Assembly (NCBI RefSeq): GCF_019880555.1
Contig: NZ_JAINVU010000003.1
Coordinates: 240,001-304,000 of the forward strand
Length of the DNA: 64,000 nt
Direction: 5' to 3'
Source of the DNA: Hephaestia mangrovi
Lineage (GTDB): Bacteria > Pseudomonadota > Alphaproteobacteria > Sphingomonadales > Sphingomonadaceae
The notes under the pieces are model-generated. The model saw nothing but the letters and a program-made list of their open reading frames with translations. It was not told the DNA's origin and did no database searches. A program made the translations under genes and the position numbers. Below, one piece after another: positions 36,183 through 44,480 of the stretch (position 1 is the stretch's first letter; each line of letters starts with the position of its first letter).

Positions 36183-37580
36183 ATGCGCTATATCAGCACC
36201 CGCGGGAGCGCGCCGTCGCTCGACTTCAGACAGGTGACGCTCGCCGGCCTTGCGTCCGATGGCGGCCTCTATGTGCCCGAAGCCTGGCCGACGCTGTCGC
36301 AAGAGGCGATCGCCGCGCTGGCGGGCAAATCGTACGTCGAGACCGCCGTCGAGGTGATGGCGCCGTTCACCGCCGGCGTGCTCGACAAGGCGGCGCTTCG
36401 GGAACTCGCCGGACAGGCATACGGCCGTTTCGCCCACGATGCCGTGACCCCGCTCAAGCAGCTCGATCACGACCAATGGCTGCTCGAGCTGTTCCACGGC
36501 CCGACGCTGGCGTTCAAGGACGTCGCATTGCAGTTCCTCGGCCTGCTGTTCGAACGGTTTCTGAGCGACAGCCCCGAGCATCTGACGATCGTCGGCGCGA
36601 CATCGGGCGATACCGGATCGGCCGCGATCGATGCGCTGGCAGGGCGCGACCATGTCGACGTGTTCATGCTGCACCCTGCCGGCCGCGTGTCCGACGTGCA
36701 GCGGCGACAGATGACGACGGTGCTGGCGCCCAACATCCACAACATCGCGATCGAAGGGTCGTTCGACGACGCCCAGGCACTGGTCAAGGCGATGTTCAAC
36801 ACGCCCGATTTCGCCGGGCGCTTCCGCCTTTCCGCGGTCAATTCGATCAACTGGGCGCGGCTGATGGCGCAGGTGGTCTATTATTTCTACGCCGCCGTCC
36901 GGCTCGGCGCGCCTGGGAAGCCGATCGCCTTTTCGGTGCCGACGGGCAATTTCGGCGATGTGTTCGCCGGCTATGTCGCCGCCCGGATGGGCTTGCCGAT
37001 CGCGAAACTGGTCGTGGCGACCAACGTCAACGACATCCTGCACCGGGCGCTGTCGGCGGGCGACTATTCGATCGGCACGGTGACGCCGACGCCGAGCCCG
37101 TCGATGGATATCCAGGTTTCGAGCAATTTCGAGCGGCTGTTGTTCGATCTCGGCGGCCGCAACGGGCCGGCGATGGCGGAACAGATGGCGGGCTTCGAAG
37201 CGAGCAAGGCGATGCGGCTGACCAATGCGCAGCGCGAGGGCGCGGCGGCGCTGTTCACCAGCGATCGCGTCGATCTCGACGACATGGCGATGACGATGCG
37301 CTGGGCGTGCGAACATGCCGGCGAGGTGATCGACCCGCACACCGCGATCGGGCTGGCTGCAGCACGGCGCGTGGATTGCGGCGAGGTGCCGGTGGTGACG
37401 CTGGCGACCGCGCATCCGGCCAAATTCACCGATGCCGTCGAACGCTCCACCGGGGTGCGCCCCACCCTGCCCGGCCGCGTCGGCGACCTGTTCGACCGCG
37501 AGGAGCGTTATGTGACGCTGCCCGCGACCTTCGACGCGGTGACCGGATACATTGCCGAACGGGCGACGCCGCGCGGATGA
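36183..37580 (+). CDS. thrC: Threonine synthase
   Basis: PLP enzyme converting O-phosphohomoserine to threonine. The 465-residue protein starts with MRYISTRG, has the PLP lysine K112 in HGPTLAFKDVALQF and the phosphate-binding GATSGDTGSAA. It follows SURF1 by 62 bases, a regular arrangement in sphingomonads. Its stop overlaps the next methyltransferase gene. Confidence 0.97.
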   Translation: MRYISTRGSAPSLDFRQVTLAGLASDGGLYVPEAWPTLSQEAIAALAGKSYVETAVEVMAPFTAGVLDKAALRELAGQAYGRFAHDAVTPLKQLDHDQWLLELFHGPTLAFKDVALQFLGLLFERFLSDSPEHLTIVGATSGDTGSAAIDALAGRDHVDVFMLHPAGRVSDVQRRQMTTVLAPNIHNIAIEGSFDDAQALVKAMFNTPDFAGRFRLSAVNSINWARLMAQVVYYFYAAVRLGAPGKPIAFSVPTGNFGDVFAGYVAARMGLPIAKLVVATNVNDILHRALSAGDYSIGTVTPTPSPSMDIQVSSNFERLLFDLGGRNGPAMAEQMAGFEASKAMRLTNAQREGAAALFTSDRVDLDDMAMTMRWACEHAGEVIDPHTAIGLAAARRVDCGEVPVVTLATAHPAKFTDAVERSTGVRPTLPGRVGDLFDREERYVTLPATFDAVTGYIAERATPRG

Positions 37581-38446
37581 AGCTCACCACGCTGATCGGC
37601 GAGCCCTGGGCGGATTACGGGCTGATCGATTCGGGCAATGGCCGGAAGCTGGAGCGCTACGGCCGGTTTCGCTTCGTGCGGCCCGAGCCGCAGGCGATGT
37701 GGGCGCCGCAATCGGACGACTGGAAGGCCGATGCCGAATTCGTGCCCGGCGCCGATGAGGATGGCGGCGGCCGCTGGCATTACACCGGGCAGGTGCCGCG
37801 CGACGGCTGGCCGCTGCATTGGGATGCGGTGACCTTCACCGCGCAGACCACGCCGTTCCGCCACCTGGGCTTCTTTCCCGACATGGCGCCGGTGTGGACG
37901 TGGATGCGCGAGCGGGTTGCGAACAAGGCCGATGCGGAATGCCTCAACCTGTTCGGCTATACCGGCGTCGGCACGCTCGCGATGGCGTCGCAGGGCGTGA
38001 AGATGGTGCATGTCGATGCGTCGAAAAAGTCGGTCGAGGCGGCGAAGGGCAATGCGCTGCTGTCTGGCCTGGCCGATGCGCCGATTCGCTGGATGATCGA
38101 CGACGCCGCAAAATTCGCGGCGCGCGAGGTACGGCGGGGGCGGCGCTATGACGGCATCCTGCTCGATCCGCCCAAATATGGCCGCGGACCGGGCGGCGAG
38201 GTGTGGAAGCTGGAGGAAGGCCTGCCCGGCCTGATCGCCGATTGCCGGCACCTGCTCGACGCCGAATCGCGCTTCCTGTTCCTCACCGTCTACGCGGTCA
38301 GGATGTCGGCACTGGCGATCGGCGAATTGCTCAATCAGGCGCTCGGCGACCTTGGCGGGACGATCGAAGCAGGCGAATTGGCAGTGCGCGAGGAAGCGCG
38401 CGGGCTGGCGCTGCCGACCGCGATCTGGGCGCGCTGGAGCCGCTGA
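37577..38446 (+). CDS. Class I SAM-dependent methyltransferase, probable rRNA methyltransferase
   Basis: The 289-residue protein has a degenerate N-terminal region and a Rossmann core with NLFGYTGVGTLAMA (motif I), VHVDASKKSVEAAKGN and the catalytic DPPKYGRGPGGEVW. This matches the PF10672/RlmI-like group of RNA cytosine methyltransferases, but the typical PUA domain is missing, so the target is uncertain. It is translationally coupled to thrC (ATGA). Confidence 0.85.
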   Translation: MKLTTLIGEPWADYGLIDSGNGRKLERYGRFRFVRPEPQAMWAPQSDDWKADAEFVPGADEDGGGRWHYTGQVPRDGWPLHWDAVTFTAQTTPFRHLGFFPDMAPVWTWMRERVANKADAECLNLFGYTGVGTLAMASQGVKMVHVDASKKSVEAAKGNALLSGLADAPIRWMIDDAAKFAAREVRRGRRYDGILLDPPKYGRGPGGEVWKLEEGLPGLIADCRHLLDAESRFLFLTVYAVRMSALAIGELLNQALGDLGGTIEAGELAVREEARGLALPTAIWARWSR

Positions 38447-38590
38447 AATCCAACGAAGGTCATGGAAGGTCACGCCCCCATACGCGTGACCGCATATCCG
38501 ATTGTCAAAGAACAGACCAGAACATTAACAGAACATCGGCGTGTAGGAAAGATCCCGAACGCGCCCTCTGCCGGGTAGAAATGAACGGGC
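38447..38590. other. Structured intergenic spacer with repeats and LexA-like box
   Basis: This spacer lies between convergent genes. It holds a direct repeat GAAGGTCA (38455-38462, 38465-38472), a perfect 8-bp hairpin GGTCACGC/GCGTGACC (38468-38475 with 38484-38491), a boxA-like TGTTCTTTGACA on the minus strand (38503-38514), and GAAC-N7-GAAC (38520-38534), which read on the minus strand is the alphaproteobacterial LexA pattern GTTC-N7-GTTC. No small gene is supported. Confidence 0.5.
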
Positions 38591-39676
38591 TCAACGGCCC
38601 GCGAAGCGCGCGGGGCTGTATCGACCCGGATCTACGTGCGGAAGATCGAGCGGACGATCGAGCAGCAGCGCGGCAGCGAGCCGGGCCGCGGCGGGCGCGG
38701 TCTGGATGCCGAAGCCGCCCTGCCCCGCGCACCAGAAAAAGCCGGACGCATCAGGCGCGAAACCATAGACCGGCAGCCGATCGGACGCGAAGCTGCGCAG
38801 TCCCGCCCATTTGTGCTCGAGCGCGGTGACGCGCCAATCGACACAATGTTCGAAGCGATCGATCGCCAGCGCGACATCGAGCTCCTCGGGCTGCGCGTCG
38901 CAGGGATCGCTGGCGATCTCGTCATGCGGGCTGAGCCACAGGCGACCGCCCGCCTCGGGCTTGAAATAGAAACTGCCGCCGATGTGCGCGACGTGAGGCA
39001 AGCGTTCGGGCGGGGCGGGATCGGTGCGTAGCTGCACCATCGTGCGGCGATAGGGCTGGATACCGATCGGCGCGACGCCGGCGCGGCGGGCAACCTCGTC
39101 GGCCCAGGCGCCGGCGGCATTGACCACGACATCGGCGGTCAGCGCGCCCGACGCGATGCGGACGTTCCAGCGGACGTTCTTGCGGATCGCGGTTTCCAGC
39201 GCGGCATCAGTGCGCAGTTCGGCTCCGGCGCGGCGCGCCTGGGCGAGATAACCGGCGTGGAGCGCGGCGACATCGATATAGGTGCAGCTCGGCTCGTGCA
39301 CGGCGCGATGCCAGTCGTCGCGCAGCCCCGGGATCAGCGCATGCGGATCGACTTCCTCCAGCGCGACGCCGCTGCCCTCGAAGGCGGCGAGGAACGCATC
39401 GATCGCGGCATCATCGCACGCGCGGCCGATATGGAGCGAGCCCAGCGGCGCGAGCACCCCGGCGGCATCGAGCAACGGCCCCGACGCGGTGGTCAACGGC
39501 TGGATCGCGGGGCCGCCATAGGTTTCCGACCAGAAAGCGGCCGAGCGGCCGGTGGCGTGATAGCCGGGCTGCGATTCGGCCTCCAGCAGCACGACGCGGG
39601 CGTGCGGGGCAAGCTCGGCGGCGAGGCTGGCGCCGGCGATACCCGCGCCGACAATGGCGATATCGTAATGCGTCAA
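38591..39676 (-). CDS. FAD-dependent oxidoreductase (D-amino-acid oxidase family)
   Basis: The 361-residue protein has the N-terminal FAD motif VGAGIAGASLAAELA (9-23), a middle region VVNAAGAWADEVARRAG and a C-terminal GxGGFGIQTAPAAARL segment typical of DAO-family flavoenzymes such as glycine oxidase or L-2-hydroxyglutarate/D-amino-acid dehydrogenases. The substrate is not predictable. It is followed 94 bases upstream by the hydrolase gene on the same strand, with a repeat copy in the gap. Confidence 0.9.
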   Translation of the reverse strand: MTHYDIAIVGAGIAGASLAAELAPHARVVLLEAESQPGYHATGRSAAFWSETYGGPAIQPLTTASGPLLDAAGVLAPLGSLHIGRACDDAAIDAFLAAFEGSGVALEEVDPHALIPGLRDDWHRAVHEPSCTYIDVAALHAGYLAQARRAGAELRTDAALETAIRKNVRWNVRIASGALTADVVVNAAGAWADEVARRAGVAPIGIQPYRRTMVQLRTDPAPPERLPHVAHIGGSFYFKPEAGGRLWLSPHDEIASDPCDAQPEELDVALAIDRFEHCVDWRVTALEHKWAGLRSFASDRLPVYGFAPDASGFFWCAGQGGFGIQTAPAAARLAAALLLDRPLDLPHVDPGRYSPARFAGR

Positions 39677-39709
39677 CGGCAGCTCCGAATCATCAGCCGC
39701 GCTCTATCG

Positions 39710-39735
39710 CGTTCGCCCAGAGCTTGTCGAAGGCG
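39710..39735. repeat. Copy of a widespread short GC-rich palindromic repeat
   Basis: The sequence CGTTCGCCCAGAGCTTGTCG followed by AAGGCG resembles the short repeat CGTTCGCCCTGAGCTTGTCG-AAGGGCG that I know from intergenic DNA of sphingomonads and other GC-rich bacteria. It lies between two leftward genes. Its arms TTCG/CGAA and CGCC/GGCG can pair. Confidence 0.6.
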
Positions 39736-39770
39736 GATCGGCAAAATCGCACAGGCGGCCTGAGCAGCGA

Positions 39771-40715
39771 TCACGCCGCTGGTGCGCGTTCGTCGAGAAA
39801 CGAATCGATCGCGGCGATCGCACGATCACGGACCGGATCGGCCTCGCGGAGAATCTCGTGCGCCGATTCGGCGCCGAAGCGGACCACCGTGCAATCGGGC
39901 AGCGCGGCGGCGACGGCCAGCGCGGTCCGGGCACGAACCAGCTTGTCGGCCTCGGCAACGAGCATCAGCGTCGGCACCCGCATGCCGGCGAGGCGCGGAT
40001 CATGGTTGAGCGCCCAGGTTGAGGCGAAAGCCTCGCGCACCCAGCGCCAGCTCGGCGGCCCCATGTCGAGCGTCGCATCGTGCTCGCGCCACCAGATCTC
40101 GTCAGCATAGCGCTCGCCATCGTGCGTGAGCAGCGCCTGCCGGCTCGCCTGCGCCGCGGGAATCTCGTTGACCTTCCACGCGAAGCGCTGGGGATCGCCG
40201 AGACGCGCCATCAACGCCGCGAGCGCACCGCCGCCGCGCGCGCCGATCGGGCTGTGCAGCCCGAGCATCGGCGCGACGAGCACCGCTGCATCGGGCTCCA
40301 CGCCCTCGACCAGCGCGCGCAGCACGAGATGGCCGCCCATCGAATGGCCGATGACGACATGCGGCCCCGGCGTCGCGGCCGCCCAATCGGCATAGAAGGC
40401 GCGATAATCGCGGCTGTAGCTGGCGAAGCTATCGATATCGCCGACGCGCGGGTTCGGCGCATAGCGGCCCGATCCGCCCTGCCCGCGCCAATCGAACGAG
40501 GTGACCGCCCAGCCCGCCGCCTGCCAGTGCGCGACGAGCTCGATATATTTCTCGATCATGTCGCCGCGGCCACCCTGGAACAGGATCGAGCCGCGCCTGC
40601 CCTCGCCCGCGGGCGGACAATCGAAGCGGCGAATCAGCCAGCCATCGGGCGCCCGCCAATCGGTGAAAGCAGCGCCGGGCGGAAGCTGACGGCGAAAGCG
40701 GGCGAAAGAGGCCAT
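39771..40715 (-). CDS. Alpha/beta hydrolase, lysophospholipase-like
   Basis: The 314-residue protein has the nucleophile elbow GHSMGGH with Ser125, an oxyanion region around FDWRGQGGSG and a late Asp/His pair (VAEADKLV, SAHEIL). This is the serine aminopeptidase S33/monoglyceride lipase-like layout (PldB type). No signal peptide is evident. It is divergent from cpaA with only 48 bases between starts. Confidence 0.9.
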   Translation of the reverse strand: MASFARFRRQLPPGAAFTDWRAPDGWLIRRFDCPPAGEGRRGSILFQGGRGDMIEKYIELVAHWQAAGWAVTSFDWRGQGGSGRYAPNPRVGDIDSFASYSRDYRAFYADWAAATPGPHVVIGHSMGGHLVLRALVEGVEPDAAVLVAPMLGLHSPIGARGGGALAALMARLGDPQRFAWKVNEIPAAQASRQALLTHDGERYADEIWWREHDATLDMGPPSWRWVREAFASTWALNHDPRLAGMRVPTLMLVAEADKLVRARTALAVAAALPDCTVVRFGAESAHEILREADPVRDRAIAAIDSFLDERAPAA

Positions 40716-40763
40716 GGTGCGTGGTTACTTTTTAGCAAGCCATGTCGTCTAGGGAATAGCGCG

Positions 40764-41237
40764 ATGGGATGGGGGATTCTCTCAATCGTGCTGCTCGTCG
40801 CGTGCGGGCTCCTGCTGGTTTCAGCCGGCATCGAGGACGTGCGCAAGCGCGAGATCGCCAACTGGAAGAACGCGGCCATCGCGCTGCTGGCGCCGTTGTG
40901 GTGGTGGTCGTGCGCGATGCCGCTGTGGCCCGATGTCGCGATCCAGATCGGCGTCGCGGCCGTCGTCTTCGCGATTTTCGTCGGCGCCTTCGCGCTCGGC
41001 CAGATGGGTGGCGGCGACGTCAAGCTGATCGGCGCGATCGCCTTGTGGCTGCCGTTCCAGGCGCTCGTCTGGATGCTGGTGGCGATGTCGCTGATCGGCG
41101 GCGTGCTGACCGTGCTGCTGCTCATCGAGCACAAATGGCGCCGCATCGAGACGCCGATCGAAGTTCCGTACGGCGTGGCGATCGTCGCCGCCACGCTCTT
41201 CGCGCTGCACGAACCGATTCTTAACCGGTTCGGGTGA
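40764..41237 (+). CDS. cpaA: Prepilin peptidase CpaA/TadV
   Basis: Cleaves the leader of Flp pilin at the inner membrane. The 157-residue protein has about five helices and the two catalytic aspartates of the A24 family, D25 (GIEDVRKREI) and D85 in the GGGDVKLIGA motif. AGGGA is upstream of ATG 40764. No flp pilin gene precedes it; the upstream neighbour is the divergent hydrolase. Confidence 0.94.
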   Translation: MGWGILSIVLLVACGLLLVSAGIEDVRKREIANWKNAAIALLAPLWWWSCAMPLWPDVAIQIGVAAVVFAIFVGAFALGQMGGGDVKLIGAIALWLPFQALVWMLVAMSLIGGVLTVLLLIEHKWRRIETPIEVPYGVAIVAATLFALHEPILNRFG

Positions 41238-41285
41238 TGATTAACGCTGGATCAACCGGCCCTTGTTCGAAAGGCCAAATGCGTC

Positions 41286-42278
41286 ATGGATAGTAGGAAG
41301 ATGATTTTGCTGGTCGGCGCGCTCTTCGTAGCGGGGCTGACTGCTTTCATGGCGCGCAGCCTGATGCAGGGCGCGTCGGCACCCAAGGCGCAAGCCCAGG
41401 TGGTGCAAAAGGTCGATGGGCCCGAAGTGCTCGTCGCCACGCGCGAGCTGCCGGTCGGCACCATCCTCGACGCCACCGCGCTGAAATTCCAGCCGTGGCC
41501 GAAGGAGATGGTGGATAACGCTTATTATATCCGCAAGGACACCGATCTGCAGTCGCTGGTCGGCACCGTGGTGCGCAACCCGATCACCGCCGGACAGCCG
41601 GTCACGCAGGGATCGCTGGTCAAGCCGGGCGATCGTGGTTTCCTGGCCGCGGCGCTGGGGCCGGGGATGCGCGCGGTGACGGTGCCGGTTTCGGGCGCCA
41701 GCGCGGTGGCCGGGTTCGTCTTTCCGGGCGACCACGTCGACCTGGTGCTGACGCAATCGGTTCCCGGTGGCGGCGATGGCCCGCCGCTCAAGGTTTCCGA
41801 GACGGTGCTGCGCAACCTGCGCGTGCTCGCCACCGACCAGCGTACCGACAACAAGGTCGGCGACGACGGCAAGACGGTGGTCAAGACCTATTCGAACGTC
41901 ACGCTGGAAGCGACGCCGAAGATCGCTGAGGAAATCGCGGTGGCGCAGACCGTGGGCGAACTGTCGCTGTCGCTGCGCAGCCTCGCCGACGATCAGAGCC
42001 AGCTCGAACAGGCGATCGCCTCGGGCTCGGTCAACGTCTCGGACGATCCCAAGGCCGAAAAGGCAATGCTGGCGCGGGCCGATACCGCGCCGATGGATGG
42101 TCGCACTTCATATGTGACCGGCGCCGACGTGTCGCGTTTCCAGCGCAGCACGGTGCCGGGCAAGACATCGAACGATGCAGGAACTGACGGTGGCGCCCCG
42201 GGACTGGCGCCGGTGGGACCGGTGGTTCGCGTTGCCCGTGGCAACGACGTCTCGATCGTCCCGGTGGGGGAAAAGTAA
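41286..42278 (+). CDS. cpaB: Flp pilus assembly protein CpaB/RcpC
   Basis: The 330-residue protein has an N-terminal membrane helix (about 6-22) and an SAF domain (EVLVATRELPVGTILDATALK) followed by the RcpC region (MRAVTVPVSGASAVAGFVFPGDHVDLVL). It is a periplasmic subunit that helps secretin function. It follows cpaA by 48 bases. Confidence 0.95.
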   Translation: MDSRKMILLVGALFVAGLTAFMARSLMQGASAPKAQAQVVQKVDGPEVLVATRELPVGTILDATALKFQPWPKEMVDNAYYIRKDTDLQSLVGTVVRNPITAGQPVTQGSLVKPGDRGFLAAALGPGMRAVTVPVSGASAVAGFVFPGDHVDLVLTQSVPGGGDGPPLKVSETVLRNLRVLATDQRTDNKVGDDGKTVVKTYSNVTLEATPKIAEEIAVAQTVGELSLSLRSLADDQSQLEQAIASGSVNVSDDPKAEKAMLARADTAPMDGRTSYVTGADVSRFQRSTVPGKTSNDAGTDGGAPGLAPVGPVVRVARGNDVSIVPVGEK

Positions 42279-42279
42279 C

Positions 42280-43812
42280 ATGCGCTTCAAGTACAAGCCG
42301 ATCGGCTGGCCGCTCGCGGCCGCGCTTGCCGCCGGCGCCGTGTGCGGGGCAACCGCGCCCGGCGTGGCGCAGACGGTGGCGCCGCAGCCGACCCGCACGA
42401 TCCATCTCGACCTCGGTCGCGGCCAATTGGTGACGCTGCCCCGGGCGATGAGTGACGTGTTCGTCGCCGATCCGAAGACCGCCGACGTCGACGTCCGCTC
42501 GCCGACCCAGCTCTATCTGTTCGGCAAGGGCGCTGGCGAAACCACGGTCTATGCCACCAACAAGGCAGGCGGCGTGGTGTTCTCGGCCACCGTGCAGGTG
42601 GCGCCGAACGTCAATTCGGTGGGCGACATGCTGAAGCTGGCGATGCCCGATGCGGACATCGTGGTGACGCCGATGAACGGCCTGATCCTGCTGACCGGCA
42701 CCGTTGCCCAGCCCGACGACATCGCCGAGGCCGAGCGCCTCGCCCAGGCGTTCGTCGGCAAGGACGTGCAGGTGCTGACCCGGCTGAAGACCGCGACGCC
42801 GCTGCAGGTATCGCTGCAGGTCCGCGTCGCCGAGGTGAGCCGCTCGTTCGTCAAGAACATCGGCGTGAATCTGACAGGACAGGACACGACCGGCGGCTTT
42901 CAATTCGGGATCGATTCGGGCAGCACCAATGGCAGCACCTATGTCCATGGCGGGAAGGGCGGGCTGACGCTCAAGCCGGGCGGGCAGCGCACGACGATCG
43001 GCATGGCCGGGCACTTGCTTGGGCTCGATTTGCTCAGCGCGCTCGACCTCGGCGAGACCGATGGCCAGGTGACGACGCTGGAGAACACCAACCTGGCCGC
43101 GCTTTCGGGCGAAACGGCGACGTTCCTAGCGGGCGGCGAAATCCCCATCCCGGTCAATCAGGGGCTCGGCGCGGTGTCGGTCGAATACAAGCAATATGGC
43201 GTCAGCCTGGCATACACGCCGACGGTGCTATCCGACGGGCGCATCTCGCTGCGCGTCAAACCCGAGGTATCGCAGCTGTCGGACGCCGGCGCGGTGGTAC
43301 TCGACAATTTCACCATCCCGGCGCTGACTACGCGGCGCGCGGAGACCACCGTCGAGCTCGGCTCGGGCCAGAGCTTCATGATCGGCGGGCTGTTGCAGAA
43401 TTCAAACGACAACCAGGTGGAGAAAGCGCCTGGTATCGGCGACCTGCCGGTGATCGGCACGCTGTTCCGGTCGAACGCGTTCAAACGCAACGAGACCGAG
43501 CTGGTGATCGTGATTACGCCATATCTGGTCAAGCCGGTCGATTCGCTGGCGCAGATCTCGCTGCCGACCGACGGCTACAAGGCACCGACCGATCTCGGCC
43601 GCGTGCTGCTCGGCAAGCTGTCTTCGGGTGATTCGACGCCGCGTCCGGTGCCGACAATGGCACCGCCGGCGGCGGCCGAGCCGGCGATCGGCGCCAGCGC
43701 GCCGTTGCCGGCCGGCCCGACGCCCAAGCAACCCAATCAGCAACAGGCCGCACCCGCGACCGCCGCTCCGGCCAAGGACGGCGATGCGGCGCCCGGTTTC
43801 AGCCTCAACTGA
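42280..43812 (+). CDS. cpaC: Flp pilus secretin CpaC/RcpA
   Basis: Outer-membrane channel for the Flp pilus. The 510-residue protein has a signal peptide, an N-terminal pilus-specific domain (RGQLVTLPRAMSDVFVADPKTADV), a BON-like region (about 125-165) and the secretin core with FLAGGEIPIPV and GSGQSFMIGGLLQ. The C-terminal 70 residues are Pro/Ala-rich. The start is two bases after cpaB with GGTGGGGG upstream. Confidence 0.96.
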   Translation: MRFKYKPIGWPLAAALAAGAVCGATAPGVAQTVAPQPTRTIHLDLGRGQLVTLPRAMSDVFVADPKTADVDVRSPTQLYLFGKGAGETTVYATNKAGGVVFSATVQVAPNVNSVGDMLKLAMPDADIVVTPMNGLILLTGTVAQPDDIAEAERLAQAFVGKDVQVLTRLKTATPLQVSLQVRVAEVSRSFVKNIGVNLTGQDTTGGFQFGIDSGSTNGSTYVHGGKGGLTLKPGGQRTTIGMAGHLLGLDLLSALDLGETDGQVTTLENTNLAALSGETATFLAGGEIPIPVNQGLGAVSVEYKQYGVSLAYTPTVLSDGRISLRVKPEVSQLSDAGAVVLDNFTIPALTTRRAETTVELGSGQSFMIGGLLQNSNDNQVEKAPGIGDLPVIGTLFRSNAFKRNETELVIVITPYLVKPVDSLAQISLPTDGYKAPTDLGRVLLGKLSSGDSTPRPVPTMAPPAAAEPAIGASAPLPAGPTPKQPNQQQAAPATAAPAKDGDAAPGFSLN

Positions 43813-43832
43813 TGCGCCCGGTGGAGACAAGC

Positions 43833-44477
43833 ATGATGAAGCACGGTTTTCTTCTCGCCGCCCTGCTGCCGATGGCCGCGCTCGCCGGATGCCAGGGCAC
43901 CCGGAACCGGGGGCTCGAATCGGTCCACCAGCCGGTCGTCGATCACAATGATTACGCGTTCGACGTCGCGGTGACGCCCAATGGCCTGGCGCCGGGCGAA
44001 GCGCAGCGGCTCGACGGCTGGCTGAGCTCGCTACGGGTCGGCTATGGCGATCGCGTTGCGATCGACGCGGCCTCCGCCGATGGCGGGCCGGCGCGGGCGA
44101 TGATCCGCCACGAGGTCGCGCGCTATGGCGTGCTGCTCTCGGACGGGGCGCCGGTGACGCCGACGCCGGTGACGCCGGGAACGATGCGCGTCGTCGTCAG
44201 CCGGATGCGCGCCTATGTGCCGGGCTGCCCCGACCACAGCAAGATTCCGACGATCGATTTCGAGAGCAACACCGATTCGAACTTCGGCTGCGCGGTGAAC
44301 AGCAATCTGGCCGCGATGGTCGCCCGTCCGGAAGACCTGGTGCGCGGCCGCAGCGGCGATGGCCTGACCGATTCGGCAGTCGCCACCAAGGCGATCCAGA
44401 CGTTCCGCGAGGCGCCCAATACCGGCAAGGGCGATCTCAAGGATCAGAGCACAACCAAAGCCGTGACGGGAGGCTGA
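43833..44477 (+). CDS. cpaD: Flp pilus assembly lipoprotein CpaD
   Basis: The 214-residue protein has a lipoprotein signal with lipobox LAGC (Cys20) and the CpaD pattern including MRVVVSRMRAYVPGCPDHS and NFGCAVNSNLAAMVARPEDLVRGR. It helps localise the secretin in the outer membrane. GTGGAG before ATG 43833 supports this start; an ATG at 43812 overlapping the cpaC stop would add seven residues before the signal. Confidence 0.93.
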   Translation: MMKHGFLLAALLPMAALAGCQGTRNRGLESVHQPVVDHNDYAFDVAVTPNGLAPGEAQRLDGWLSSLRVGYGDRVAIDAASADGGPARAMIRHEVARYGVLLSDGAPVTPTPVTPGTMRVVVSRMRAYVPGCPDHSKIPTIDFESNTDSNFGCAVNSNLAAMVARPEDLVRGRSGDGLTDSAVATKAIQTFREAPNTGKGDLKDQSTTKAVTGG

Positions 44478-44480
44478 TCG

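Noticed and set aside
38505..38732. Small minus-strand gene driven by the LexA-like box
   Set aside because: The box lies at the end of this frame, not before it, and the frame is a shadow of the oxidoreductase gene.
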